A stretch of 64,000 bases of DNA from Polytrichum commune (taxonomy: Eukaryota; Streptophyta; Polytrichopsida; Polytrichales; Polytrichaceae), in contig OX485805.1 of NCBI GenBank assembly GCA_950295325.1, positions 3,412,501 through 3,476,500 on the forward strand, written 5' to 3'. The translations under genes and the position numbers were made by a program. Positions 33,346 to 45,639 of the stretch are shown piece after piece; within the stretch, counting starts at the first letter, position 1; every line of letters starts with the position of its first letter. The notes beneath the pieces are model-generated. The model worked only from the letters and a program-made list of their open reading frames with translations. It was not told where the DNA came from and made no database searches.

Positions 33346-34399
33346 ACTTGATCTTTGATTTGATTGGCTAGATGTATGAGATTCAAAGCTTGATTAGAAA
33401 AGCCAAAATTCCATAACATTACTCAGCTAATGAGTTGTGTACAGCTGCCCTAACTTCATATATAGCCTAAAAGAATGGGATTCCCACATCCAAAGATTTT
33501 ATTCTCAAATCTATTGTTGGACTCGTGAACACAACTCATCATCTAAGTAATGCCACGTCTTGGTGGGAAACAAATTCTTAACATTAAATAATGCATGCAT
33601 TCACCTCAAACTAAAACGAGACCAAAATGAAGAGTTTGTGAATAAGACTCAACCAAGGCTATAAGGTGCATATTTCATGTGGGTGTTAATCGATCAATTC
33701 TCATGTTCTCCATCTTCTACTCATATGCGTTTCGCTTCCCTAAGCTCACTTGATGAAAATAGTAAACAAAACAGTCTCAAAATAAGTTCCTATGGGTTTT
33801 TGGTTCGAATCCGATAGCAAGTTCAAATTTATGTACCACAAGTTATCTTGCATTAGCAAGTTTATGATAATCCATTAACGACTTTGATTTAGCGATCGTT
33901 ATTGAGAGTGCAAGAGATGCTATCATTGAGTTGAGGGAAGAGAATATTCGAAAACACACATAGTATCTTTTGACCATCGTATATTAACATGAAAAGCGAT
34001 CAAATTTCTATACTATAATATGAACATCGGGGGTGAAACATAGTGCAATTTACTAATTGATGTGTCTGGATTACGTGCATTCTAGCCAAGATGACATCAA
34101 AGATTGCAAGACCTCCGTCATATGCAACAAGGTGATAATTGCTACACTACAAGCATGAATTAAATGCAACTGAAAATCATAGAGCAAATGAGGAATTAGA
34201 GATCCATTCAACTTTTAAAGTTTTAAAATCCTTGCTTTTGAGATCCCTTTGAAACTTACAATAAATACCAATGAAAAAGAATATTCATTTGTGAATGCAT
34301 TGGAATCAAGCACAATAGCTATGAGTTATGTTAGTATTTTGACTTTGATTTGCATATATAGAAGGTCTTTCTTTTATTCACCTCTCCAAGGAGTCCTCA
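33346..34399. other. Unassigned AT-rich sequence
   Basis: No gene or repeat recognised. A perfect GGTTCGAATCC string near 33812 was examined as a tRNA B box and rejected. Confidence 0.45.
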
Positions 34400-34635
34400 C
34401 TACTTCCTAGGGTTTGGGAACAATTCCCCCAAAATAAGAAATTGTTGTCTAAGTGCCAAGATCAAATTCAAAGACTTTGAGAATCGTCTCATAAACAAAT
34501 TGATCTTAATTTGGTCTACCGGTCTACAAATGATCTAAGCAATGCTTCCAAGGGTTTAAGAAAAAATCCCACAAATTAACAATTTCTCATCTTGGTGCCG
34601 AGAAATCACATACCAAGACTTTGGGATTTTTTTTC
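34400..34635. repeat. Diverged direct duplication of about 90 bp
   Basis: About 34405-34495 and 34540-34630 share the order CTTCC(T/A)AGGGTTT, then CCCCAAAATAAGAAATT/CCCACAAATTAACAATT, GTGCCAAGA/GTGCCGAGA and AAGACTTTG. Confidence 0.55.
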
Positions 34636-35130
34636 CACATTGAATGGCCTCCGTAGAAAACAATCTTTACTACTCTTGGTGTTCAAATTGGATACCCTTC
34701 AATGCCATGCACAACCTTGCCCCCATGAACCTCCTCATATATAGCTCAAAGCAATCTCAAAAAGTACGGCGCCACTTGGTTTCGAGGTTCTTCTTAGATT
34801 GCTAAAAAAAATGTTGTTTGTCACAAAACATGACAAATTATTGGTGGGTTTCTTGAAATGTTGTTGGTAATACACCCCTTGACTAACCTTCCTTTATTAA
34901 ACTTCTACCTACACAAAACCATCCACATTGATATTTTCACGTTACAAACAAGTCTTCGTATCAAATTGGATTATTCATATGTGGGTCTTGTTCCATTTGG
35001 GATCATTACTTTGGGAAGGCTCATATATATATATAAGAATTAAAATACAACAACAAATGATAGCCAAAGACATTTGATGGTATGAAAGTTATAGATAATT
35101 CTAGAAGAATTGGGGTAAGCACCTATTCAA
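34636..35130. other. Unassigned sequence
   Basis: No feature recognised. Confidence 0.45.
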
Positions 35131-35709
35131 GGGTTGTTTACAACATGGACCATGAAGTTGTCCTATTTCAAATGGTCTTCTTTCATAGTCACACTTCATG
35201 GTCACACTTCTACACTTCTACTGGACAAAGAGAATTTTAGAGCTTTTGGGCTCCTCACTATGTGTAAACCAAATGTGGATCAAGAGTAATGACCATGCAT
35301 CAAAAAGTGGACGTGCTAATTTTCTTGATAGATGCTAAAAATGAACAAGTTTGGGATTATGCTTCATGTCTTACCTTCTCCCCTTCTTCTCCTCCCATTT
35401 CCTCTTAACTATAGTAGAGTTAGCCAAAAAATATTAAAAATATTAAAACTAAAACTCTAATTCTTTGCCATGGTCCCCTAAGTTTTGCAGCAATAGAATC
35501 TCTTTTGCCTCCCTCACTGCAAAACCATCTGAAGCATGACAATGGATAATGTAAACATCAAAAGAGGCCTTTTGGGGACCTGAAGTTCCACAATCACTCT
35601 CACATTTTTCCTATGATGTAAATTGAAGTGATCCCATGATGAGTTGAGCAGCCAACCACATGTTTTAGGTTAGCAAGGGACAACTTCATGGTCCATGATG
35701 TCAATTGTC
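35131..35709 (+). mobile_element. PIF/Harbinger-like MITE, copy 3, degenerate ends
   Basis: Left GGGTTGTTTACAACATGGAC and inverted right GACAATTGACATCATGGACC. Both continue CATGAAGTTGTCC as in the complete copy at 16472. The internal block CTCACTATGTGTAAACC, then AATGACCATGCATCAAAAAG, matches copy 1 (2735-2795). Length about 579 bp against 1222 bp for copy 2, which carries nested insertions. The target duplication is not preserved. Confidence 0.72.
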
Positions 35710-37675
35710 ATATATGTAAATTGGAAAAATAAAAATAAAAAATAAAAAACTTTAAAGGTTGAGAACTTGATGAGGGTTCACATATGATGTTCACATGTGC
35801 AATCATAGCCCTCAAATGGTAGCTTGGGGTCTTAAAGTGTTATAGTTGAGGTGAAAAACATTGTCCCCATTTGTAACCTCTTGAACCCTAGATTTGTGTG
35901 ATGGGTATGTAGTCTTCAAGAATGAAATCAACGGGAGGCAAGTAGAAGGATCTCCACCTTTGATGACGAGCCTAACTATTTGGTCTTTTGGGCAATTAGA
36001 GGTTATTTGCACCTCACCGTTGCATTGGCTTTTATTTGGATATTTGTTTTCCAAAGAAGAGGTAGTCAAATGTGGACATGGTCCAAAGTGCACACAACCA
36101 TTTCAAGAATCCCAAAAAAACACCGAGTACACGTTGTAGCTTATGGAGAATCTTGGAGCAAATTCCCAAAGAATGATACATCAAATTTGAGAAATTATGA
36201 GGAATATGTGTAGGGTTTGGTTGTTGTACAACCGATAGTTTGAATGATTGGGATTTGTGTTTCCTTGGAGGAGCTCCGCCGAGCCCATGCTAGTGTCACC
36301 CCGCTATGGTCCACCCAATCATTGTGACCATGAACATCAAAGGGATTGTTGTGAGATGAATGAACCAATAAAGGGAAGGACAAGTTCAAGATTTTAGGTG
36401 AACCCTAAACCCTAAATCCTAAATCAATGGGTAGGGAGAAGGAACAAGTTTCTTGTTACAACTAAGATAATACCAATCGATATAATACAATTTATTTTTT
36501 TCATCTTAGTGTTGACATATCAATAGATAGACATATAGATAGATTTGTCCTTGATCATTGTAGTTACTCCCTAAATGTCCAAGTGATATTTTTTGGGTTT
36601 TCTAGATGGTTTTTAGTTTGAAAAGGGAATTCACATTTGTAAAAAGTTGTGGATGATTATCGTTAAATCTTATACATATGGCTATATTGTTGAATAATAT
36701 TCACAAGCTTCATAAATTCAATACATGAGGAATTGGCCTCAAAATTTTATAAGGTAATGACATGTATACTTTGAGAATCCATACTTTATCAAAGTTGTCA
36801 CAAATGAATGTGCTTTCAAGCTATGGAAGTTCACCAATTAGACATAATTAATTGCGTGTGGGAAATATACAAAGAAATTACTTTTAGTAGTAGTAGTAGT
36901 AGTAGTAACAATAATAAAGCTTAAATTCATAGATGACAACTTTTATCTATTTAAATTCTTTAAACTAAGTTGTCATGCATTAAAGTCCTTCTCCATACAT
37001 GGTTCAAAATTTGTTCCGATCCAATTAACCTAACCCTCCCATTTGTGACCTCATAATCAAAACTTGGTTGAAATCACCTCTCTTGAGGTTTAGGAAATTT
37101 CCACAAATTAATATTAACTTGACAAATTAGATACCTAATTTGGCATATTAAAAAAAACATAGTGTTCTACTAAAACATATGCATGGCATGAGATTTCTGA
37201 TCCACATAGCACCAACTTCGAGAGATCTTTGGGGTTGGAGGAGTTTCAAATCTCTTTGTGGGTCTCATAGCGTAGGTATGCTCAATTACACCACGTTGCG
37301 AATGAGCACAAAGGACAATGAATGGATATCTAACACAACTTTTGATGCGAAGGTCTTGAAACTTGGGAAAAGTCTTTTCGGGTTTCCTTGGCCAAGACTT
37401 TCAAGTGGTTGCTAATTTCATCATCAAAATAGAGTTGACAAGTTTTTTCTCATCCATGGGATCAAAGTATCCTTTCAAGGGTGTGGGGGGTTGAGTTGGG
37501 ACCAAGTATAAAATATCTACATGTGTAACAAAAAGCAATAGTGTAATGTCATGATGCATGTTTTTTAGATTTTTATTTTATTTTATTTTTCCTCCCCCTT
37601 TTATGTGTGATCTATGAATTATGGGGCATTGTATTGCCACATGTGTTGACAATGGTATGTAATCTTAACTGGTAA
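35710..37675. other. Unassigned sequence with a telomere-like patch and TAG repeat
   Basis: 36401-36424 reads ACCCTAAACCCTAAATCCTAAAT, about three degenerate plant telomere units (CCCTAAA). 36885-36906 is (TAG)n. Small open frames at 35.8-36.4 kb overlap on both strands without motifs. Confidence 0.45.
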
Positions 37676-38195
37676 CTTTTTAAGGGGCCATGTTTGGGCT
37701 TATGAATGACTTTTAAAGGCAAATTCATTGAAGAAGAAGGTGCGAGGAAGGTCATAATAGGTATCATCATGTTTCTCATGGAAATTCTTTGTCAATGATG
37801 ATGATCCTATTGCAATAAATAGGAAAAGATGGTTTTTCACAAGAGATTCTTGAGGTCAAGAATGAATTGACTTTTCCTTGGTTGATAGAATAGTACATAT
37901 AATAACTTATCACCATTATGATTGAAATTGTTAATTTTCTATGGACTCTTTTTCTTATCTCAAAATGTATGTCTATTCTTAATCTAGTCTTGAAAGTTTG
38001 GATTATAATCTTATTACATATATTCATCACAAAATTATTAATGCTCAATAATTCTCAATGAACAATTAAAAAATCATGAACATGACTAAATATTGCTACC
38101 TTATTGATGTGATCTTAAAATCGTTAGTAACAACTTCTCTTTTGAGGTACAATAAAAACGTAGGTATAAGTCTGGAAAACTTTAGTTTACTTAAC
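37676..38195 (+). repeat. Long direct repeat N, left copy (possible LTR)
   Basis: About 520 bp, recognisably repeated in the same orientation at 39030-39635. Matching landmarks in order are GGGCTTATGAATGACT/GGGCTCATGAAGGACT, AGGAAGGTCATAATAGGTATCA/AGGAAGGTCACGATGGGTATCA, TCAAGAATGAA, GTGATCTT(A)AAAAT, and TTGAGGTACAA/TTTCAGGTACAA. The right copy has gained a CA/TA microsatellite. TG..CA ends, a primer-binding site and a polypurine tract were not found, so the LTR call is only one option; a local segmental duplication is the other. Confidence 0.55.
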
Positions 38196-38217
38196 TTAGA
38201 TGAACAAACTAGCCACA

Positions 38218-38812
38218 CTAAATAATTTAGCCTCCTCAAATCCAAGACTGCACAAACACCTTCATCCTCACCCTTCCACTAATTCCAATCCAATTACCAA
38301 CCAAATCCAAAATCATCAAACATGCCCTCCTCAAGAGAACATTGTATACCTGCCCACTGCAATACACATCCCCCACCACCAACCACTACAACATGACCAC
38401 CCAACACCCACAATCAACCCATCTCCACTAGGGATATATCCCCCTCACATGTATCGCTGCATCCAAGACCAAGCTCTAGAAAAGACAAATCATGTGGAGC
38501 CACAAACAAAACACATACAAATTCAAATGCCAATGGACAACACATGAAAACTCGCACACCAAATGCATACCACAAAACATGCTACTAAACCCGGACAATA
38601 TCCTATACGAACATAACCTACTCCTTGTCACCACACTAGTACAAACCACAAAACAACAAGAAATAAAGACAAAACTACTAAGAGTGCAAGAAACCCCTGA
38701 ATCTCGGGATAGATGGTACGCCTGCCCGAGCCTATACATCTCCCACCTTTCACTACACACCCAAGAATGCAACTCGGACAATGATATCATAGAACACGCC
38801 CCCACCATATAA
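38218..38812 (+). pseudogene. N-terminal fragment of the RNase H-bearing non-LTR element
   Basis: C/A-rich coding remnant on the plus strand. Two overlapping frames are open: a Pro/His/Asn-rich one (38200-38547) and a second (38492-38812) containing CIPQNMLLNPDNILYEHNLL, LVTTLVQTTKQQEIKTK and LYISHLSLHTQECNSDND. The second aligns with the minus strand at about 9590-9380 (ITQERLLDPYNILYDHNLLL, ITNLAQQTKQQAIK, then SHTLPSKFKN). Protein-level conservation between two diverged copies shows that this is, or was, real coding sequence. In the 9-kb copy it lies upstream of RNase H, so it is the amino-terminal part of the same element. No known domain was recognised in it. Confidence 0.65.
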
Positions 38813-39029
38813 GTTTAGAAAACTGACTTTTAGGTATTTGTTTAGAAAAACTTAGTTTTTGAATGATCTAACGAAACCACGGTATGCTCTAGGTTGTTAA
38901 GGATTAAAATGGACGTGGAGCATGAAGCTTAGTTACTCAAGGAACGTTGATATTCTAATCATCTTGCTCGCATATTTTGTATCGATAAGTGAGTGTAAAG
39001 GTAAAAATGTCTAATTAACCCTTCACGTC
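38813..39029. other. Unassigned spacer between direct repeats
   Basis: Contains TTTAGAAAACTGACTTTTAG and TTTAGAAAAACTTAG, similar to the ends of the flanking repeat N copies. This hints at a third partial unit. Confidence 0.4.
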
Positions 39030-39249
39030 TTCAAAGGCCCATTTTGGGCTCATGAAGGACTCTTGAAGGTAATTTTTGTCCAAAAGGGAGGTCCTAGGAA
39101 GGTCACGATGGGTATCACTGTGTTCCTCGTGAAATTCTCTTGTCAATGGCAACAATCCCATTCCAATATGAAAAGATGGTTGTTCAAAAAAGATTTTAAA
39201 AATCAAGAATGAACTAACTCTTCCCTTTGTTCACACACACACACACACA

Positions 39250-39286
<37 letters not shown>

Positions 39287-39635
39287 TCATATTATTTTCA
39301 TTGAAAGTTGTCCATTTTCTAAGGACTTTTTATTTCTTACCTTGAATTATGAATCTGATTGTCGAGGAGGAGGCTTATAGTCCTTTCCGCAAATGCCACC
39401 CTCTGAGACGGCACGTCACTTGGTGAATACAATCTTGAAAGTTAGGACTATAAGTTTATTGCATATGTGTATCACAATTTACATTGAAGTTTTAATGATT
39501 TTGAATTGGTTATAAACAAATCACAAAAACCATTAAATAGTGCTACCATGTCGACGTGATCTTTAAATCATTAGCAAAAACTTTTCTTTCAGGTACAACA
39601 AAAAATTGAGCTCTAGAAAGCTCACTTTTAGCAGA
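39030..39635 (+). repeat. Long direct repeat N, right copy (possible LTR)
   Basis: Same order of blocks as 37676-38195 (see that entry), with a (CA)n(TA)n microsatellite at 39232-39282 and an extra GC-richer insertion at about 39364-39425. Confidence 0.55.
39232..39282. repeat. (CA)n(TA)n compound microsatellite
   Basis: CA run 39232-39252 followed directly by a TA run 39253-39282. Confidence 0.95.
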
Positions 39636-39756
39636 ACATCCTCCAAGAAGTTAAGGGTCAAAGGTCCGCTAATTACCATATAGCAACTTGTAAACCCACT
39701 CAATTTGTATACTCAATTTGTTAACCCACTCCAATAGGACAAATTTGTGACACGTG

Positions 39757-39791
39757 TACTACTACTACTTATTATTATTATTATTATTATT
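39757..39791. repeat. (TAC)n(TTA)n compound microsatellite
   Basis: Four TAC units, then about seven TTA units. Confidence 0.9.
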
Positions 39792-40186
39792 CATGGGTTT
39801 TGGAACTTTGACCGTTCCTTCTCTATCAGATATCCCAATCCGAAAGTGGATAGAATATAGATTAACCTAACTCATCGCTAAATTAAGATCCTACAATATT
39901 CCCATTAGATCCTTTATTTATAGACTTGAAGAAGCTAGTAGCCTTAAAAAGTTCTTGGGCCTTATCCACATTAAAACAAAAAAGCTCGTAGCTAGGATAC
40001 TTGCCACGTGACACACATAGGCACTTTTCCCAATCCAAAGGCATAGGGACTCTCATCACAATGAACGGAAAGAATTGTCACTAAAGGATTTTTTTTAAAG
40101 GTCTAATTAGTGTGGGGTACCATTTGGAGTTACGTATTATGATAACATTTTATCGAGAGCATACTTTTTGACCCAAACAAGCAAAA
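39792..40186. other. Unassigned sequence
   Basis: No feature recognised. Confidence 0.45.
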
Positions 40187-40415
40187 GTACACTAAATATG
40201 ATATTTAGTGTCACTTACTATTCATAGTTGTACATTCCTATGTTTCTATACTATTGATGTTTTTGTTTACCAAGTAGAGATGTTCATGAACTGTAATGCC
40301 CAAACAACCAATTCGGCCTTTGTTGTTAAAAGAATGAGATGTACAATAAAAATATATATATAGTGTTGTGTGATTCCAAGTAGCAAGTGACACTTAATAT
40401 CATATTTAGTGTAGT
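40187..40415. mobile_element. MITE family B, copy 2
   Basis: Left TACACTAAATATGATATTTA and inverted right CTACACTAAATATGATATTA, both continuing AGTGTCACTT. Length about 229 bp. A minus-strand open frame (40267-40530) overlaps it and is not a gene. Confidence 0.75.
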
Positions 40416-40439
40416 TGGTATGCATGTCGAAGAATATGA

Positions 40440-40575
40440 TATGACTTAGTTGGTAAAAAATGATAGTATCAACAAAAAAACAATTATAGCAACACGTAAC
40501 TCCAAATGGTAACCCACACGAATAGGACAAAATAGTATAGTTACATATGAAACGGTTGAGTTTGAGGAATTGCTA
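40440..40575 (+). repeat. Family B half-copy with the flank seen in the 54-kb array
   Basis: TTATAGCAACACGTAACTCC resembles the right arm of family B. It is followed by GTTACATATGAAACGGTTGAGTTTGAGG-type sequence, the same flank that is tandemly repeated at 54061-54603 (GTTACAAATGAACCGGTTGAG). It is a single-copy relative of that array unit. Confidence 0.55.
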
Positions 40576-41512
40576 GTTGAGGAAAATAACCAAACATTTT
40601 AAAGGGGTCCATGCAATAAACCTTGAATCAATCAAGAAAAACCGAAAGATGTTGACATGGAACCGGTTGGATTTGGGAACACTAGGATGTTGACCGGCTT
40701 CCAATCTATTCACTATTCTTTACGTACTTTCAACCTTTTGGCTTGGTCCATTAAGTACTTTAAAGTTTTCATATGGCCCGAGACGTGAGGGTGTCTTTGT
40801 CCATGTCTAGCGTTAACTTATGTTATGTCCTTAAAGAGAGTGACTTATCATATACAAATGTATCTCTCATCTCATTTATCCAACATAAAAGTTTGGAAAC
40901 ATAATATAAGACGTTTTTGGGTAAATCTAGACATAGTTTTTTTTTTCAATTTCTTCAATTATATCGATGGATTAATCAACATATTTTGATATACTGAAAT
41001 TTTATGGGAGTTATGTGATTCCTTAGTGATTACATGAATGTTATGCTCTTAATATTTGATATAAAAAGATAAATCTTAATTTTAATCCATATAAATAAAT
41101 TTTGAATAATGAAAATACAATCATAAATCGTTTTTTCTCACCGTCATTCATTATGCGTGTAAAACTACCCTTAGTAACTATAGTTAGGTTTTTGCTATGA
41201 CTTGACCTAACCCAAGGGAAAGAAACCAATGTACAAGGTCTCATGGAAGGTTGTGCTAGTGTCTATAAGGATTAATGTCACATTGGATTAAGGTTTCTAA
41301 TGATAATTTGTGTCTTTTACTCCTTCATTCCTTCTTAACAAAGTTTAATTTGCACTCTTATGGTTTTTTGATGCTTCCTCAATCGTGTGTAGCTTTGTCT
41401 TATGTGCTCAAATAGACATCATTGGATAAAAACTTACTCTAGTGTGGCAAGTTCTTCTTTCTACCATAGTAATGTCCTTGGTAACCTTTGGCATGCTCAA
41501 AGTAACTTAATA
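40576..41512. other. Unassigned AT-rich sequence
   Basis: No gene recognised. Near 40860-40890, CTCTCATCTCATTTATCCAACATAAAA-like sequence resembles one end of MITE H. Confidence 0.4.
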
Positions 41513-41944
41513 CCATAGCTCTCTAGCAGCTTTGGCACCTTTCTGCCTATTAATTAATTAAAGTGCGAAAGTAAGTTAGGCAATCCAAAAAACAATATTA
41601 TAAAATTGGGTAGATTAAGAAAAAAGTTAGAGATTCAGCAAAGTTATTTCTATAATTCATGGATGGTTTTCCTAAATTCATCTATGGCAGCTACAATTAA
41701 CATGAACACTTCTCTTAACCAACATTCCTTACCCTAAAGTTTGCCTTTTACTTGTATGTCACTTGTTGAAGTTATTTGATGCTACTTTGTTGGATTCCAG
41801 TCAATTTCATTTGCATTATTATAATTCTAGGCACTCTTTGAATGTTAATTTTTATTTTTTTGGATACTCAATGAAATGAATTTCCCAAAATTTAGGCACC
41901 TTCAAACTTAATTATTTTTTGCCCAAGTTGCTAGAGAGCTACGG
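41513..41944. mobile_element. Foldback MITE with TA flanks (Stowaway/mariner-like)
   Basis: 432 bp. Left end CCATAGCTCTCTAGCAGC and inverted right end CCGTAGCTCTCTAGCAAC, flanked on both sides by TA. About 16 of 18 terminal positions match, extending with gaps to about 28 bp. A TA target is the rule for Tc1/mariner (Stowaway) MITEs, but the terminus is not the classic CTCCCTCC, so the superfamily is tentative. No ORF. Confidence 0.65.
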
Positions 41945-43889
41945 TACCTCATTATCTCTGCATGTAGATTCATTGCGTGCTCTAACAAGATGAAAAAGGC
42001 TTACTAGGCTTACTAGGCTCTATACCTACCTAAGGTAATACCTTTCACTCTTACTTGGCTACCTCTCAACCTAGAACTTGGCTATGCCCTTTCAAATCTC
42101 ACTGACATCGACTATGTCCATCCCATGCCTCTCTAAATCTCCTTGTTTTCACTCAAGCTATTTGCCTTTTATCTCCCTATGGGAGTTTGCTTTCTCTTGA
42201 CCTTTCACTGGTATGACCATTCCTCAACCTTCATAAAATCAAGATATCTCTTAAAACCTTTTGATTCTTCATCTTCAGATGACTGACCTTCTCTTTCATT
42301 ACTTAGAGGCTATCATCTTTTTCACATGCCATTGGCTTTTACTTCTTTCCCCTCTCAAACTTGTATCATCGCTCAAATTGTTGTTTAGAAAGTTATCTAG
42401 ATTATTATGAGTCTTCCCCTCTACTTCTCATTCAAGTCAATCGTCTTTCTTGGACTCCAATGACTCATAATCTTCTACGATTCATCATGTTCACATGAAC
42501 TCTCAAGGCTATCACCTAAGGATGTCACACTCATAATTGACTATGGCTCTCACAACCTTCCATCTCTCTTTCCCAAGCACTAACAACCAGCTCTCAAACT
42601 ATTGCATTCGTGTCCATTCTCACAACTTCATAAAAGTCATGTGGTCACAACTGATGTGGTTCTTACCATCCTTCACTCATCCTTCTTCTTCCTTGGCCTA
42701 GCGCCAAAGCTTTTATAGTTTTGATCAACTTTGACTATCACAAGATTCTTTGTTGACTCGTTGTTAACCCTAACAATCCTCTCGTTCATACTCAAGATTA
42801 TAGGCACTGCTCATACACATCCAAGATATCTCATTCAGTATGAAATACACACAAGCATCAATCAACGTCCTACTTCAAGCTATAACAAAGTATGTGTCCA
42901 TCAAAATCCTTCATTTACCTTCATTGTCACAGTCTCCAAGAAATCCAAGAATCTAAATCACTCGACTCTTTTGGAAAAAGTCTATATCCTCAAGCATCTC
43001 ACTTGAGAGTTACCTATCATCTACTCACCCAAACTCAATCATTGAGCTATTGCTACTTCGCATAAAATTCTATTGCTACGCAACTATGAGACTATCCAAT
43101 ATACTACCAATGGAAGATAACCTCCTCCTTCCTTGCCCGACCTTCTCCTTATTGTCAAAAAGAAGGATAGTGTGGTTACAAGCAATAACTAATTTATTCT
43201 AGCAACAACCTTTTGATCCCCACTATGGATGAAATTCTAACTACCACGCAGTACATAAAGACCACCAAAAGTTGAAAATTGCCTGCTTCAGCCAGGCTAT
43301 GGCCAAAAAATGGCTTATAATATTACCAAGCATACGTAATTGGACAAATTCAAGTGTTGGGCTCCACTAAGCATTGAAAATAATCAATGTAAAATACATT
43401 ATGGCTCACAGTTAACACTCTAGGCCAAATCATCAAGCTTAGTTTTACACTAAAATCCTTGGTGGCAATAACTTGGTGCACACTAATTTCCATACCGTAC
43501 TATCTATGTTAGAAGGTCAATATTGCAGACCGCGTTAATTGTATATTATTGACATAGAAAAGATTGTAGCATTGATATTCACATATATTGAATATATCAA
43601 ATTGATATCAGGATATACTATTTCATTATTTAGAGTTTCATATTGCATACACTTCTTTCCTCGATGGTGTTTACTAGTAAAGCCTACTATGATTTACCAT
43701 ACTATAAATCTATCTACATTTGTTTACCATGACCAATGTACACTAAACATGTGATTCAGCATGATCCATATTGTTCATCATCGCCCCACGTCCATGAGCT
43801 TGCAATTATTAATGGCAACCACAGAAAGTGACATGGAACACTTGCTGCTACATGACAAGTCATGGAAGCTACTCTAACCATGACATATC
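41945..43889. other. Unassigned, pyrimidine-rich on the plus strand
   Basis: 41.99-43.15 kb is C/T-rich on the plus strand with scattered short open frames (e.g. 42731-43006) and no motif. It may be decayed coding or LTR sequence of an unidentified element. Confidence 0.35.
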
Positions 43890-44599
43890 ATATTTATTAC
43901 CACACTAAATCATGTATATCATGTAGTCGCAAATCAAGGTGTTTGGCATATCCCCTAACTCCTAGTTCAATTTAGTAATGTTCCCCACACTAAACACCGT
44001 AATTAATGTAGCTAACTTCTTGTCAAATGCCCACCACCAACATCACCTCCCCTACCCCTCCAAGTAGTAGTAGGTCGCAATTATGTAACATGTCATTGGG
44101 AGGAGCACCCGGAAGAAGAAGAAAAAAAAGGTTGGATAAGAAAGGATCTTAGAGTACTAGAACTTTATAAATGGATGTGGTCCTTCAAACTTTCGGAGCC
44201 TTGCATGTAAGTTAGTTGGGCCAAAGAAAATGTATTTCCAAAAAGTCTAGTGATGATTTCAAATTTCTAGTAGGTACTTGATCATCCCCTTAATATTTTA
44301 TAGGAATCTTCACCTCAAAGTTCTACACCGGATTTGCTCCCATTAATATAGAAAGTCTACAAGCTATGCGATGGAACAATCATTTTGGAAATCGTGGAAG
44401 GCAATTTCAATCGATTTTGATAGTCAAAAGCGTCAAACATTCATTTTGACTTAAGAAGTTGTCGATTCAATTTGAAGATTTGAAGTGTAGAGGTAGAACG
44501 AGTCACAAAGAAAACAATCAAAATGACACAAAGACATAATGTATGAAGGAGCTCTTGAAGTGGTGTTTATAGAGCACTCAAACCACACATTTGATAAGT
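43890..44599. other. Degenerate family B-like ends and unassigned sequence
   Basis: CCACACTAAATCATGTATATCATGTAG (about 43899-43926) and CCACACTAAACACCGTAATTAATGTAG (about 43987-44013) look like two corroded versions of the CTACACTAAATAT palindromic end. Nothing else is recognised. Confidence 0.4.
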
Positions 44600-44935
44600 A
44601 AGGTAAGTGGGTCTAGCTCAAACCGTCCTCTTAAAATGGACACCTATATTTAAGTGGTGTGTGATTATGTGTGGATGTGAGAATAGTTATCATAATGATA
44701 CATGTTTTAAAGAGATTAAATTATGTGTTCAAAATTTATTAATTTTTTTAGGTTCACGAGTTCTGACAAAGTTTGAGGAATCTATATTAACGATCATTCA
44801 ATGAAAAAATATAATCTTAACTTTGATAATGAATATGACATTCGTATAAGTGGATGAAGTTGTGAGGAGAAATAGTTGCTACATGGAGACTTGGATTGGT
44901 TGATGAAACATTCATAAACCACGTGTGGTCTCAAA
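44600..44935 (+). repeat. Dispersed repeat D, copy
   Basis: Matches 9880-10215, including TTAAGTGGTGTGTG, TTTAAAGAGATTAAATTATGTGTTC, CTTTGATAATGAATATGACATTCGTAT and the AAACATTCATAAACCACGTGT end. Confidence 0.55.
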
Positions 44936-45639
44936 CAACATCAAGGGTTACATGTCACCAAGACCTTCATAGGGGCTTTCAAGACAAGAAAAATATTAAT
45001 TCTTTGTTTTTTAGCCATTCATTAGACAAATAATCCTCATCCAATAAGAGAAATAAATAAAAAGGTGCAATACAACAAAATATTACGTAAAACATAATGT
45101 TACGATTCTACAATTAATTTATAGTATTAACAATGACCAATTCTACACACGAGTAGTTTTTATTGAATTATTCAAAGTATGTTTTACGTACATGAAATTT
45201 CAATAAATAGCACCTTGATGTAAATTGTTTATGAAAATTTTCAATCACAACCTTGTATATGAATTTATGCCATGCCAAGCTGTAATATGACATAAAATAA
45301 ATAAAGAAAAATTCTCCAAATGCATCGCATTTCCAAATATTTGTGGCATGTAGTGCAAAGTAATAAAATATGAACTAAAATGCGGCAATTCTTTTGAGCA
45401 AATGCACCGGGCATGCATATCGCCTCAACATAGCCAATATTGTTGTAAGTATAACCCGACCATGATACGAAGGAGACACACGAAGACTTAAATTGAATGC
45501 ATGATAGTTAGCATTATGAGATTCATGGAAATAAATGTTACTTAAGATCCTACCCAACATTCATTAGAATAGAGATTGGGCATTAGGCATTGCCCAACTA
45601 AACTCCCGGGGGGGGGGGGTGGACTCTTAGAGCCACTTT
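44936..45639. other. Unassigned sequence with a 12-nt G run
   Basis: No gene recognised. The G run is at 45608-45619. Confidence 0.45.

Noticed and set aside
33805-33830. GGTTCGAATCC, a perfect tRNA B-box string
   Set aside because: The T-arm does not pair, and no A box, anticodon stem or acceptor stem can be formed with the upstream sequence.
36401-36424. CCCTAAA-like units as an interstitial telomere
   Set aside because: Only about three degenerate units, which is within the range of ordinary telo-box-like sequence; no array.
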